DNA of 42,722 bases, from the NCBI RefSeq assembly GCF_014192215.1, contig NZ_JACHXP010000026.1:1-42722 (forward strand), read 5' to 3'. Both the position numbers and the translations under genes were made by a program. Of this stretch, positions 25,001 through 34,043 are shown piece by piece; position 1 is the first letter of the stretch; each line of letters opens with the position of its first letter. The notes beneath the pieces are model-generated. The model had not been told where the DNA came from, did no database searches, and saw only the letters and a program-made list of their open reading frames with translations. The stretch is from Halomonas cerina. GTDB lineage: Bacteria; Pseudomonadota; Gammaproteobacteria; Pseudomonadales; Halomonadaceae.

Positions 25001-26029
25001 TCACTCCTGCTCGGCGGTGCAGGCATCGCGCGCGGCCAACGCCGCCTGGTAGACCTCGCGACCGGGCAGGCCGCGCTCCTCGAGGCCGGTCAGGTACTGC
25101 TCGATACCATTCTGCAACGGCTGCTGCCAGTCCGGGTGCGAAAGCGGCTCGTCGATCTCGATGATGTTATGGCCGGCCTCGATGGCCTTCTCCTTGCCCT
25201 CGCGATCGAGACGCCCGAAGACCTCGCCGGCGTTCTCGGCCCAGGCCATGCCCGAGTGGTCATCGATCACCGCCTGCTGCTCGGGGCTCAGACGATCGTA
25301 GGTCCGCTGGTTCATGGTGACGATCAGGCCCAGCGAGTAGAACGGCACCTGGGTGTGCTGGGTGGTCAGCTCGTTGAGGCGGAAGGTGTTGACGCCTTCC
25401 CAGGGCAGGCTGACGCCGTCGATCACCCCGCGCTGCATGGCAGTATAGATATCCGGAGCCGGCATGCCCACCGGGGTCGCCCCCATGTCGGTCAGCATGT
25501 CGCCGACCAGGGCGGTGGGACGGCGGATGCGCAGGCCCTGCAGGTCCTCAGGGGTTTCCACCACCGTGTCCTGGGTGTGCAGGAAGCCCGGGCCGGTGGT
25601 GAACATGAACAGCGGCCGGGTATCGGCATACTCCTCATCCAGGTGGCCTTCGTCGTAGAGGGTCTGCAGCACACAGGCGCCGGCCTCCGCGGTGGGCGCC
25701 ACCCCGGGCAGCTCGACGACCTGGGTCAGCGGAAAACGCCCGGCGCTATAGCCCTGGACGGTGGACCCGACATCGGCGATGCCGTTGGCCGCCGCCTCGT
25801 AGAGGGACTCGGCCTTGGCCAGGGTGCCGGAGGGGAACAGTTGCACGCGCAATTCCCCCCCGGACGCCTCCTCCACGGACTCCGCCCAGGCTTGGTAAAG
25901 ATCCTCGTGGACCGCCGAGGCCGCCGGGAAGAAGTGAGCGAACCGCAGGGTGGTGGCGGCCTGAGTGGACGCCGCGCTCAGGCCGGCAAAGGAGGCTGCC
26001 AGCAGGCAGGCGGTAACCTTGGTGTTCAT
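25001..26029 (-). CDS. dctP: orphan TRAP substrate-binding protein DctP (copy 3), next to mobA
   Basis: A 342-residue periplasmic binding protein with signal peptide (MNTKVTACLLAASFAGLSAA then STQA). It is closest to copy 1: both have LYDEGHLDEEYADTRPLF, GMPAPDIYTAMQRGVIDG, WAENAGEVF and EERGLPGREVYQAALAA near the C-terminus. The RIRRPTALVGDML substrate-binding segment is intact. It lies 54 nt downstream of mobA on the same strand, so it is probably induced with 3-hydroxybenzoate metabolism. No DctQM gene is adjacent. Ligand unknown; 3-hydroxybenzoate is the simplest guess from context. Confidence 0.9.
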   Translation of the reverse strand: MNTKVTACLLAASFAGLSAASTQAATTLRFAHFFPAASAVHEDLYQAWAESVEEASGGELRVQLFPSGTLAKAESLYEAAANGIADVGSTVQGYSAGRFPLTQVVELPGVAPTAEAGACVLQTLYDEGHLDEEYADTRPLFMFTTGPGFLHTQDTVVETPEDLQGLRIRRPTALVGDMLTDMGATPVGMPAPDIYTAMQRGVIDGVSLPWEGVNTFRLNELTTQHTQVPFYSLGLIVTMNQRTYDRLSPEQQAVIDDHSGMAWAENAGEVFGRLDREGKEKAIEAGHNIIEIDEPLSHPDWQQPLQNGIEQYLTGLEERGLPGREVYQAALAARDACTAEQE

Positions 26030-26083
26030 AGAAGTACTCCTGGGTAGCGATGTAGCGATAGGGGGCGGCGCGATATCGCCGTC

Positions 26084-27973
26084 TCAGCTCGGCTCCACCA
26101 TGAAGCGGGAGAAGAACTCGGTGAGTTCATCGAAGCCATCGAGCGGTAGCACCAGCGAGACGTACTGGTCCGGGCGCACCACCACCAGCGCGCCGGCCCC
26201 GCGGTCGATGCCTCGCAGATCGAAGATGTCCTGGTCGGTCCCCAGCACCGGGGCGTGGGCCTTCTGGTAGTCCTGAAGCCCGAGGGCCCCCTTATGCGGC
26301 TTGAGCAGCTCGTGCATGTCGGCCCAGTCGACCTCGAGGTGGGACTGCTGGATGATGCCGTGCACGTCGAAGATCGCGTCCGGGTCGGCCCCTTTCGGCG
26401 TGAAGCGGCGGATCGGCGACGCCTCGCTGGCGAGGAAGTCCATCAGCGCGTTGAATCGGGAGCCCGGGCTTCGCGGGTCGACCATGTCGGCGAAGGCATA
26501 GAGCCGCCAGCGGCCATCGGCGCGATGGACGTGCCCGAGGTGGACCTGCTTGGCATCGCCGAGCCGGATCACCTCGGCCGAGTGGAACCGCCGTCCGGGC
26601 GGGAAGCCGGTGGCCAGGCCCAGGTGAGTATCGTCACCGGTGAGCAGGTCCGGGGCGTAGTGGGTGGCGAAGCCCGCGGTGAATTCGCTGTTGGTGACGA
26701 ACTGGCGCTGCACCTCGGCCAGGCCCTTCATCGCCGCCTGCGGGTCGTTGGCGTCCTGGGCGGCGCCGATCGCCCGCGACCAGCGGGTATCCATCTCGAT
26801 CAGGTTTTCGGCGATGACGTGGCGCTCGGCGTTGTAGGTGTGCAGCAGGCTGGCCGGACTGCGCTCCTGCAGCACCGAGATCAGCTTCCAGCCCAGGTTG
26901 AAGGTGTCCTGCATCGACACGTTCATGCCCTGGCCGGCCTTGGCGGTGTGGGTGTGGCAGGCATCGCCGGCGATGAAGACCCGGGGCGTGCGGCTCTCCA
27001 CCTGGTCGTCGTCGACGTCATCGAACTTGTCGGTGACCCGGTGTCCGACCCGGTAGACGGAGAACCAGGCGGTCTCCTTCACCTCGAAGGAGTACGGTGC
27101 CAGTACCGCCTGAGCCTTCTCCAGCACCTGCTCCTGGGTCAGCCAGGCGTCCGGGGCGATGTTGCCCATGTCGACGTAGAGGCGGACCAGGTAGCCGCCC
27201 TCGCGGGGGATCAGCAGGATGTTGCCCGCCTCGGCGGACTGGATCGTGCACTTGAAGCGGATGTCCGGGAAGTCGGTCACCGCCAGGACATCCATCACGC
27301 CCCACGCCTTGTCTTCGCCGTGGCCTTGCGGTTTACGGCCGATGGACTGGCGCACCACGCTGTGCGCGCCGTCGCAGCCGACCACGTACTTGGCACGGAC
27401 GGTCTTCTCACCGTCCGACGTGTTGAGGGTCACAGCCACCCGCTCGTCGGCGGCTTCGGGCACTTCCACCTTGAGCGTCTCGTGGCTGTAGTCGACCTGC
27501 AGGCGGCTCGGGGAATTGACCATATACTCCAGCAGGAAATCGAGCAGGCGAGCCTGATTGACGATCACGTGCGGGAACTCCGATAGGCCGTCGCGTACGT
27601 CCTGCACACGGCCGAGCCGGGCGATGCGGGCCTTGTCCTCGGGGTCCGGCCCCCAGAAGTGGGTCTCGTTGATCCAGTAGGCCTCGGTGGTCATCCGCTC
27701 GGCCAGGCCGAAGGCCTCGAACATCTCGACCGTACGGCAGGCGACACCGTCGGCGCGTCCCACTTCGAGGGGCCCATCGGCCTTCTCCACCACACGGGTG
27801 ACGATATCCGGGAAGGTCGATAACTGGGCGGCCAGCAGCAGCCCGGCCGGGCCGGTACCGACGATCAGTACGTCCACCTCCTCCGGCAGCGGACCCTGGT
27901 CGGCGCTGCGCCCCTCGGCCGCGGGCTGAATCCGCGGGTCCCCACTGCGGTAACCGTCGAGGAAGTACTGCAT
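26084..27973 (-). CDS. mobA: 3-hydroxybenzoate 4-monooxygenase
   Basis: A 629-residue FAD monooxygenase resembling MobA of Comamonas testosteroni (639 residues), which hydroxylates 3-hydroxybenzoate to protocatechuate. Features are DVLIVGTGPAGLLLAAQLST, GRADGVACRTVEMFEAFGLA, LSEFPHVIVNQARL, VVGCDGAHSVVR, VFIAGDACHTHTAKAGQGMN and a C-terminal thioredoxin-like domain ending LRGIDRGAGALVVVRPDQYV. The start at 27973 (MQYFLDGYRSG) matches the Comamonas start and has GGAG 9 nt upstream; an ATG at 27988 lacks a ribosome site. It diverges from a MarR-type gene, as in the known mobA/mobR pair. Confidence 0.9.
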   Translation of the reverse strand: MQYFLDGYRSGDPRIQPAAEGRSADQGPLPEEVDVLIVGTGPAGLLLAAQLSTFPDIVTRVVEKADGPLEVGRADGVACRTVEMFEAFGLAERMTTEAYWINETHFWGPDPEDKARIARLGRVQDVRDGLSEFPHVIVNQARLLDFLLEYMVNSPSRLQVDYSHETLKVEVPEAADERVAVTLNTSDGEKTVRAKYVVGCDGAHSVVRQSIGRKPQGHGEDKAWGVMDVLAVTDFPDIRFKCTIQSAEAGNILLIPREGGYLVRLYVDMGNIAPDAWLTQEQVLEKAQAVLAPYSFEVKETAWFSVYRVGHRVTDKFDDVDDDQVESRTPRVFIAGDACHTHTAKAGQGMNVSMQDTFNLGWKLISVLQERSPASLLHTYNAERHVIAENLIEMDTRWSRAIGAAQDANDPQAAMKGLAEVQRQFVTNSEFTAGFATHYAPDLLTGDDTHLGLATGFPPGRRFHSAEVIRLGDAKQVHLGHVHRADGRWRLYAFADMVDPRSPGSRFNALMDFLASEASPIRRFTPKGADPDAIFDVHGIIQQSHLEVDWADMHELLKPHKGALGLQDYQKAHAPVLGTDQDIFDLRGIDRGAGALVVVRPDQYVSLVLPLDGFDELTEFFSRFMVEPS

Positions 27974-28044
27974 CTGCTCGCTCTCCATCCCGTGCGCTAC
28001 GGGTATTCGTTATTGATGGACAATCAGGGGTAAGGGTCGGAGCC

Positions 28045-28087
28045 CCGTGGCAATCTGCCACGGCTATATTAATCAGTATTGTGATTA
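28045..28087. promoter_or_regulatory. two inverted repeats between mobA and mobR
   Basis: CCGTGGCA-ATC-TGCCACGG (28045-28063, perfect 8-bp arms) and TAATCA-GTATTG-TGATTA (28070-28087, perfect 6-bp arms) lie in the 275-nt gap. MarR repressors bind 16-20-bp inverted repeats over promoters, so both are candidate MobR operators. The second, A/T-rich one fits better with MarR sites and a promoter. Confidence 0.55.
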
Positions 28088-28248
28088 TTTTGGCGACGAG
28101 CAATTAGACTTTTATCCAAGCCTCGGCGAAAGTCATCCTCACCGGCGTCTGGACCTGCAGGTGGTCCGGCGCGGAGTCCCACATCGGAGCCGTGGCCCAG
28201 GTAGGGTCATGGCTTGTGTCGTTCATCCTATACGAGACGATCGAAACC

Positions 28249-28719
28249 ATGAGCCAAGCCCCCCTCTCCCAGGCCAGCGCCCTGCCCGGCAACCTGCTGC
28301 GGCGCTGCCACCAGATCAGCGTCGCGATCTTCCTGCGCAAGTGCGAGGCCTACAATCTGACCCAGCTGCAGTACATTCTGCTCTGCGCCCTCGAGGAGAA
28401 GGGGCCGATCGACCAGATCACCCTGGGCGGCCATACGGCACTGGATCGCAATACCGTGGCCGTGGTGGTGCGCAAGCTGGAGGAACGCGGCCTGGTGACC
28501 CGGCGCCGCAACCCGGAAGATCGCCGCTCCATGCTGGTCACCCTGACCCAGGCGGGCGAACGGCTTCGCCACGACGCCGAGCCACAGGTGGCCGAAGTGC
28601 AGGAGGAGATTCTCGCCCCCTTGAGTGAGGACGAGCGGGAGACCCTGTGCCGGCTGCTGACACGCATCGCCGACGAGAACAACCACCTGAGCCGCGTGCC
28701 GGTGCGCCAGGCCGGATGA
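28249..28719 (+). CDS. mobR: MarR-family regulator, probably of mobA
   Basis: A 156-residue MarR-type winged-helix regulator. The core is LTQLQYILLCALEEKGPIDQ, then ITLGGHTALDRNTVAVVVRK and the wing LVTRRRNPEDRRSMLVTLTQ (about residues 40-105). The MSQAPLSQ start at 28249 gives the family length; an ATG at 28192 would add 19 residues. Divergence from mobA matches Comamonas MobR, which represses mobA until 3-hydroxybenzoate binds. A weak ribosome site fits low expression. Confidence 0.82.
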   Translation: MSQAPLSQASALPGNLLRRCHQISVAIFLRKCEAYNLTQLQYILLCALEEKGPIDQITLGGHTALDRNTVAVVVRKLEERGLVTRRRNPEDRRSMLVTLTQAGERLRHDAEPQVAEVQEEILAPLSEDERETLCRLLTRIADENNHLSRVPVRQAG

Positions 28720-28747
28720 CGCCCCACACGGGACGCCCTCAGGCCCG

Positions 28748-30058
28748 TCAGGCTTTCGGCCCCCGTGAGTCGGCATCCTGCTTCCAGCCCAGCCGACGAC
28801 GCGCCTCGACCACATCATCCTGCGGGTCGTGGTGCCACAGCCAGTCGTAGCGAGTTTCCAGGTTCTCGATCAGCCGGGCTTCATCATCGCCGATGCCGGC
28901 CCCGGCGTACTCGTACACATCACCCGCTTCATGCGATGTGCGCTGCACCTTGCAGGTACGCGCGTGGCGGACCGCCTCGAAGGCCGCCAGCACCGCCTCG
29001 GCGTTATGCCGGTCGCAGGCCTCCTCGGTCAGCAGGCTGGCCAGCACATCGGCATCCTCCAGCGCCTGGCCGGCGCCTGCGCCTTGGTGAGGCACCATGG
29101 CATGGGCTGCATCGCCCACGATCAGCACCCGGTCGCGATGGTAATGAGGCAGTTCGGGAAGCTCGTGCAAGGCCCAGCGCGTCGGCTCGGGGATGCACTC
29201 GAGAATCGCCTGGGACGCCGCACCCCAACCCTCGAAGACCTCCAGCAGCTCTTCCTGGGTCACGGCATTGACCCACTCCTCGCCCTCCGGCAGTTGGGGA
29301 GACGGGGTGGAGCGGTCGGTGATGAAGGCCACCACGTTGATCAGCTGCGACTGCTTCACCGGGAAGGTCAGGATGTGACGGTCGGGGCCGAGATACATCT
29401 GCGGCACCCGTGCCAGGCGCTTGTCGGCACCCTTGGCCGCCAGGGTCGCCTCTAGCTGCTGGGTGGGAATCATGCCGCGATAGGCATAGGTGCCGCTCCA
29501 GAAGGGGCCGAGGTCAGCGTACTGCTCGGGAGGCAACACATGATCGCGCACCGTCGACTTGATGCCATCGAAGCCGATCAGGATATCGCCGGTGAAGGTC
29601 GTGCCGTCCGCGAAACGCGCGGTGGCGCTTTCGCTATCCTGCTGGACCTCGATACAACGCTTGCCGAACTGGGCAATCCCCTCGGGCAGGTTCTCGACGA
29701 TGGCCTCCAGGAAGTCGGCCCGGTGCACCGAGGACTGACCGCAGCCCGGCGCCAGAGTGGCGGTCAGGTAGGCATCATCGCGGCCGCGCCGCCATTCGAA
29801 CCAGACATCCTCGAAGGGTGGCGGAGAAGAATCGGCGATGCGCCGGTAGGGCGCCTCCAGGCCGAGCCGCCGGATGGCCCGTACCGCATTGGGGCCGAAG
29901 GAGACGCCGGCGCCGATCTCGGAGAACTGCGTGGCCGCCTCGAAGAGGTGGACATCGAGGCCACTGTCGCGTGACAGGGCCACGGCGAAGGCAACGCCGC
30001 CGATGCCGCCGCCGATGATGCCGATGGAAAGACGCTTGTCGTGGTTGTCGGATACCAT
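28748..30058 (-). CDS. nahG: salicylate 1-monooxygenase
   Basis: A 436-residue FAD monooxygenase resembling Pseudomonas NahG/SalA (434 residues), which decarboxylates and hydroxylates salicylate to catechol. Features are IGIIGGGIGGVAFAVALSRD, VHLFEAATQFSEIGAGVSFG, EDVWFEWRRG, GCGQSSVHRADFLEA, EGIAQFGKR, VPQMYLGPDRHILTFPVKQS and VGDAAHAMVPHQGAGAGQAL. It diverges from a NahR-like LysR gene and converges with mobR (28 nt apart). Its product catechol feeds catABC at the other end of the window. Confidence 0.92.
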   Translation of the reverse strand: MVSDNHDKRLSIGIIGGGIGGVAFAVALSRDSGLDVHLFEAATQFSEIGAGVSFGPNAVRAIRRLGLEAPYRRIADSSPPPFEDVWFEWRRGRDDAYLTATLAPGCGQSSVHRADFLEAIVENLPEGIAQFGKRCIEVQQDSESATARFADGTTFTGDILIGFDGIKSTVRDHVLPPEQYADLGPFWSGTYAYRGMIPTQQLEATLAAKGADKRLARVPQMYLGPDRHILTFPVKQSQLINVVAFITDRSTPSPQLPEGEEWVNAVTQEELLEVFEGWGAASQAILECIPEPTRWALHELPELPHYHRDRVLIVGDAAHAMVPHQGAGAGQALEDADVLASLLTEEACDRHNAEAVLAAFEAVRHARTCKVQRTSHEAGDVYEYAGAGIGDDEARLIENLETRYDWLWHHDPQDDVVEARRRLGWKQDADSRGPKA

Positions 30059-30165
30059 GTGGGTCTCCAGTCAGGGGGTGTCGTGAGATTTCCCCCTCAC
30101 GCTATTCCCCGGGCCGGCCGCGGGCCACTCAGCGCCTTTCATTCATGGCATAAGCGACACGAATA

Positions 30166-30185
30166 AACTGATGAATCAACCAGTT
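30166..30185. promoter_or_regulatory. candidate NahR-type site between nahG and nahR
   Basis: AACTG-ATGAATCAAC-CAGTT is an inverted repeat in the 213-nt divergent gap, with inner TG-AAT-CA symmetry. Size and position suit a LysR-type activator. Sequence match to published NahR sites is not obvious, so the link is positional. Confidence 0.4.
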
Positions 30186-30271
30186 GAAAGCCACTCCGTC
30201 GCCCGGCATCGACCTTTGTCTTATGCCATCGGCGGGCCGTCGAAGAGGCTATCGGGCACCGGGAGCCGCCC

Positions 30272-31174
30272 ATGATCCAGCTCTCCGAGATCGACATGAA
30301 CCTGCTGGTGGTCTTCGACCTGCTCTACCAGGAGCGCAACACCCAGCGGGTGGCCTTGCGCCTCGGCCTCACCCAGCCGGCGGTCAGCCACGCCCTGAAG
30401 CGCCTGCGCCGACTGCTCGGCGACGAGCTCTTCGAGCGCACCTCCCAGGGCCTGATGCCTACTCCCCTGGCCACCCGCCTGCATCCGCCGGTGGCCACCT
30501 CCCTGGCCGGGCTCCAGGAGGCCCTCAACCGCCCCGAGGACTTCGACCCGGCGGTCAGCGAGCGCACCTTCCATCTCGCCATGACCGACATCGGCGAGAT
30601 CGTCTTCCTGCCACGCCTGCTGCAGCGATTGGAAGAGGCACCGGGCATCGCCCTGAGCACCGTGCGTAGCCAGAATGAGGACCTGAAACGCGAGATGGAG
30701 GAGGGACGGATCGACCTGGCCATCGGCCTGATCCCCCAGCTGGGCGCCGGTTTCTACCAGCAGCGCCTCTTCGTGCAGCGCTATGTGTGCCTGATGCGCC
30801 AGGCGAACCCCCTGGCGACAAGCGACTTCGACCTGGAAGCCTTCATCGCCGCTCGCCACGCCGTGGTGGTGGCCCGTGGCACCGGCCACGGCATTGTGGA
30901 GGAATCGCTGGCCAAGGCCGGGATTCACCGGCCGGTACGCCTCGAGCTGCCGCATTTCGCGGCTGTGCCCTATATCGTCAGCCACAGCGACCTGGTGGTC
31001 ACGGTCACCGACAAGCTGGCCGAGGCGACCTGCGAACGTTTCGGCTTGACGATGCATGAGCACCCCCTGCCCTTTCCCGAGATCCCCATCAAGGTCTTCT
31101 GGCACCGGCGTTTCCACCAGGATGCCGGCAACCGCTGGCTGCGCGGCCTGCTGTTCGCGATGTTTGCCGAGTAA
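30272..31174 (+). CDS. nahR: LysR-family salicylate-responsive activator, NahR-like
   Basis: A 300-residue LysR regulator resembling NahR throughout: the start IQLSEIDMNLLVVFDLLYQE, the helix-turn-helix GLTQPAVSHALKRLRRLLGD, LFERTSQGLMPTP, SERTFHLAMTDIGEI, DLAIGLIPQLGAGFYQQRLF, the effector region VARGTGHGIVEE, LPHFAAVPYI and the tail FWHRRFHQDAGNRWLRGLLF. NahR binds constitutively and activates with salicylate. Divergence from nahG supports the role. Start chosen by homology; GGAG lies about 9 nt upstream. Confidence 0.88.
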   Translation: MIQLSEIDMNLLVVFDLLYQERNTQRVALRLGLTQPAVSHALKRLRRLLGDELFERTSQGLMPTPLATRLHPPVATSLAGLQEALNRPEDFDPAVSERTFHLAMTDIGEIVFLPRLLQRLEEAPGIALSTVRSQNEDLKREMEEGRIDLAIGLIPQLGAGFYQQRLFVQRYVCLMRQANPLATSDFDLEAFIAARHAVVVARGTGHGIVEESLAKAGIHRPVRLELPHFAAVPYIVSHSDLVVTVTDKLAEATCERFGLTMHEHPLPFPEIPIKVFWHRRFHQDAGNRWLRGLLFAMFAE

Positions 31175-31202
31175 GCGCGCAGCAAACCCTCGATCTTGCC
31201 AC

Positions 31203-31604
31203 CTAGGGCTTGGCCCATGCCGCTCGGCTGCTGTGAGCCGCGGTTTTGTTGGTGATCTTCCAGGCCCCATCGATCTTCATCAGGGCGATCACGTCCACCC
31301 AGGAATCCGCCAGGTCCTCGGTGTTATCGAACCCCAGCAGAACACTGGCCACCTCTCCCGCCTGGGTCACCGAAATGACGCGCCCCTTGATCGGCCGGTG
31401 GCTGGTCGCCCAGCGCTCGAAGCGCTCGCTGACCAGCCCCTTGCCCAGCGCGCCTTCCGCATCGATGGCAAAAATCCAGGCATCCTCATGGAACGCCTCC
31501 CTGAGCTTGTCGCTCCTTCCCTGAAAGCCCTCCACATAGAGCTGCACGACGCGAACGATCTCATCGTAATCGGGGGCTTCACCAACAGACACTGTACGAT
31601 CCAA
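31203..31604 (-). CDS. NTF2-like (SnoaL / lumazine-binding-type) protein
   Basis: The protein belongs to the NTF2-like superfamily, of the putative lumazine-binding type. It has VVQLYVEGFQGRSDKLREAF, HEDAWIFAIDAEG, an ISVTQAGEVASVLLGFDNTE strand pair and VIALMKIDGAWKITNKTAAH at the end. The fold often serves as a small enzyme or binding cup; no function can be assigned. The best start is TTG at 31604, with GGGAGA 6 nt upstream, giving 133 residues, typical for the family. An ATG at 31688 would add 28 unrelated residues. It converges with nahR. Confidence 0.7.
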   Translation of the reverse strand: MDRTVSVGEAPDYDEIVRVVQLYVEGFQGRSDKLREAFHEDAWIFAIDAEGALGKGLVSERFERWATSHRPIKGRVISVTQAGEVASVLLGFDNTEDLADSWVDVIALMKIDGAWKITNKTAAHSSRAAWAKP

Positions 31605-31778
31605 GACACTTCTCCCGTTGTTGTCCAAGGCGTTTATACGAACACATCGGCCACCATCTCCGCCAGGCTCATCGGCACGCGCGACCAAAGCAGGGATGGC
31701 CAGGCATGGACCACTTCTTTAGGCTCCTAAACATAACCACACAATTTTTCCCCGGACCCTTTTCCCTGGAGCCTGTCC

Positions 31779-33011
31779 ATGACGCCTCCCGCTGTGCCTG
31801 CCGGCCTTGTGATCGTGCTGTCGGGTATCACCGCCGCCCTGCACGTGGGCAAGCTGCCCCCGGCCCTGACGATCCTCAAGGACACCCTCGATATCAGCCT
31901 GCTCCAGGCCGGCTTTCTGGTCTCGCTGGTCCAACTCGCCGGCATGTCCCTGGGGCTGCTGGTGGGCCTTTCGACGGACTCGCTGGGCCTGCGCCGCAGC
32001 ATGACCCTCGGCCTTGGCCTGCTGGCGACGGCCAGTCTGCTGGGAGGCCTGGCTGAGACGCCCACCTTCCTACTGACCTGCCGGGCCCTGGAAGGCCTGG
32101 GCTTTCTGCTGGTGGTGCTGTCGGCCCCCGCCCTGCTTCGCCAACTGGTACCCACCGAGCGCCTGCACCGCGCCATGGCCCTGTGGAGCTGCTTCATGGG
32201 GCTCGGCGTCGGCAGCGCCCTGCTGACCGGCCCCTGGGTGATCGCCTGGCTGGGCTGGCAGGGCTGGTGGTGGACGCTCGCCGGGTGGACGGCGGTCATG
32301 CTGGTCGCGCTGCGCTGTCGAGTGCCAGCCGACCGGCATCGCCACGGGGCCCAGACTCTGGCGGGCGAAACCGGCGAAGGCTGGCGCCGGCGCCTGGCCA
32401 TGACGCTGGGCGCGCCGGGCCCCTGGCTGGTCGCGCTCTGCTTCGCCATGTACTCGAGCCAGTGGCTGGCGGTGATCGGCTTTCTGCCCACCATCTACCA
32501 GCAGGCCGGTGTCAGCGAATTGCTGGCCGGCTCGCTGACCGCGCTGGTGGCCGCCACCAACATCATCGGCAACCTGGGCTCCGGTCAGCTGATGCACCGC
32601 GGCATCGCGCCTGTGTCACTATTGCGCTTCGGCTTCGCCTTCTCGGCCCTGGGCACCTTCCTGGCATTCGGCGAGCTGACGGCCGGGGCGCCGCTGCTGC
32701 GTTTCGCCGCCATCCTGATGTTCTCCGCCGTCGGCGGTGTCATTCCTGGCGCCCTGTTCACCCTGGCGGTCCGGCTGGCTCCCAGCGAGCACACCGTCTC
32801 GACCACCATCGGCTGGATGCAGCAGTGGTCGGCCTTCGGCCAGTTTGCCGGGCCGCCTCTGGTGGCGTGGCTCGCCGCCCAGGTCGGCGGTTGGCAGTGG
32901 ACCTGGGCCATGACCGGCACGGCCTCGCTGCTGGGTATCCTGCTGGCCTACCGGCTCGGACGGGTTCACCACGCCTATCCGGCGCAGTCGGCCGGGGTGG
33001 CCGTGCGGTAG
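31779..33011 (+). CDS. MFS transporter, CynX/NimT-like
   Basis: A 410-residue major facilitator with about 12 membrane segments and the loop 2-3 motif region GLLVGLSTDSLGLRRSMTLG. The second half begins after the cytoplasmic loop near residues 185-210 (ETGEGWRRRLAMTLGAPGPW). CynX/NimT-like carriers move small organic anions or nitro compounds; substrate here unknown. GGAG lies 8-9 nt before the ATG. Its 3' end overlaps the convergent M48 gene by 37 nt. Confidence 0.82.
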   Translation: MTPPAVPAGLVIVLSGITAALHVGKLPPALTILKDTLDISLLQAGFLVSLVQLAGMSLGLLVGLSTDSLGLRRSMTLGLGLLATASLLGGLAETPTFLLTCRALEGLGFLLVVLSAPALLRQLVPTERLHRAMALWSCFMGLGVGSALLTGPWVIAWLGWQGWWWTLAGWTAVMLVALRCRVPADRHRHGAQTLAGETGEGWRRRLAMTLGAPGPWLVALCFAMYSSQWLAVIGFLPTIYQQAGVSELLAGSLTALVAATNIIGNLGSGQLMHRGIAPVSLLRFGFAFSALGTFLAFGELTAGAPLLRFAAILMFSAVGGVIPGALFTLAVRLAPSEHTVSTTIGWMQQWSAFGQFAGPPLVAWLAAQVGGWQWTWAMTGTASLLGILLAYRLGRVHHAYPAQSAGVAVR

Positions 33012-33769
33012 GTGGCCATGGCGCCTTCCATGGCCTGTTGAAGCGCTTCGATGCGCGAGCCGTGGGCCGGGTGGGTGGAGAGAAACTCCGGGGGCTGGCC
33101 GCCGCCGGCTTGTGCCATGTTGCGCCACAGGGCCACGCTCTGGCGCGGATCGAACCCCGCCTGGGCCATGATCGCCAGGCCCATCAGGTCGGCCTCCTCC
33201 TCATGGGTGCGGCTGAACGGCAGGGTGATACCCAGCTGGGCGCCGAGGCCCAGCGCCTGCATCAGCGACTCCTGCGCCAGCTCTCCCTCGCTGAACAGTC
33301 CCACCACCAGCAGCACGGCCTTGATACCGAGCTGCTGGGTCAGCCGTTCGTTACCATGGTCGGCCAGCACATGGCCTACCTCGTGGCCGATCACCGCCGC
33401 CAGCTGGGCCGGGGTCTCGGCCACCCGCAACAGGCCGGTATGTACGCCGATGCGACCGCCCGGCAGGGCGAAGGCGTTGGGGGAAGGGTCCTCGAAGACC
33501 ACCACCTCCCAGGCCTCGGGCAGGTCGGCATCCGGATAGCGCGCCTCGGCGGCGGCCACCACCTCCCGGGCCACGCACTGCACCCGGCGATTGATCGTCG
33601 CATCGCGTGACACCGGCTGGCGCTGGCGCATCTGGTCGAAGGCATCCTCGCTCATCCGGGCCATCAGGGCTTCCGGCACCAGGGCCAGCTGGGAGCGCCC
33701 GGTCGGCGTCTCCTCGCAGCCGGCCAGCAGTACCAGGGGCAACAGGTAGTGCAGGCACCGCAGGCGCAT
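32975..33769 (-). CDS. M48-family metalloprotease lipoprotein
   Basis: A 264-residue exported zinc protease. The lipobox LLAGC (C18) ends a short signal peptide, so it is a lipoprotein. The catalytic motif HEVGH is at residues 129-133, with the third ligand in HEEEAD near 190. NAFALPGGRIGVHTGLL precedes the motif as in BepA/LoiP/YcaL-type proteases of envelope quality control. No TPR domain follows, so it resembles LoiP/YcaL more than BepA. It overlaps the MFS gene tail to tail and diverges from the aldo/keto reductase. Confidence 0.9.
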   Translation of the reverse strand: MRLRCLHYLLPLVLLAGCEETPTGRSQLALVPEALMARMSEDAFDQMRQRQPVSRDATINRRVQCVAREVVAAAEARYPDADLPEAWEVVVFEDPSPNAFALPGGRIGVHTGLLRVAETPAQLAAVIGHEVGHVLADHGNERLTQQLGIKAVLLVVGLFSEGELAQESLMQALGLGAQLGITLPFSRTHEEEADLMGLAIMAQAGFDPRQSVALWRNMAQAGGGQPPEFLSTHPAHGSRIEALQQAMEGAMATYRTATPADCAG

Positions 33770-34043
33770 CGTGTCGTCTCTCTCACCGATGGGTCGAGCC
33801 CGTCAGCTTAGCCTGCCCGGCCGATCGAGAAAACGGCCGGGCAGGGATGGACCGGCACGACGACCGGCGCGGCACTGCGCGTGGAAGGCGGCATCGTCGA
33901 GAGCATTGCCTGATCGGGTAGCTGACACCGAACAGCAGGCCGTCCTCGCCACTCAAGGCAAGCGCTCTGCCGATCTGCTAGCTTCGAGACAAATCGTCGT
34001 CAATGCTGGCACTACCTTTCGTGATACAGGAGAGAAAGAGACC

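Noticed and set aside
26255..27586. Plus-strand open frame of 443 codons over mobA
   Set aside because: Antisense to a full-length MobA; composition is typical of shadow frames.
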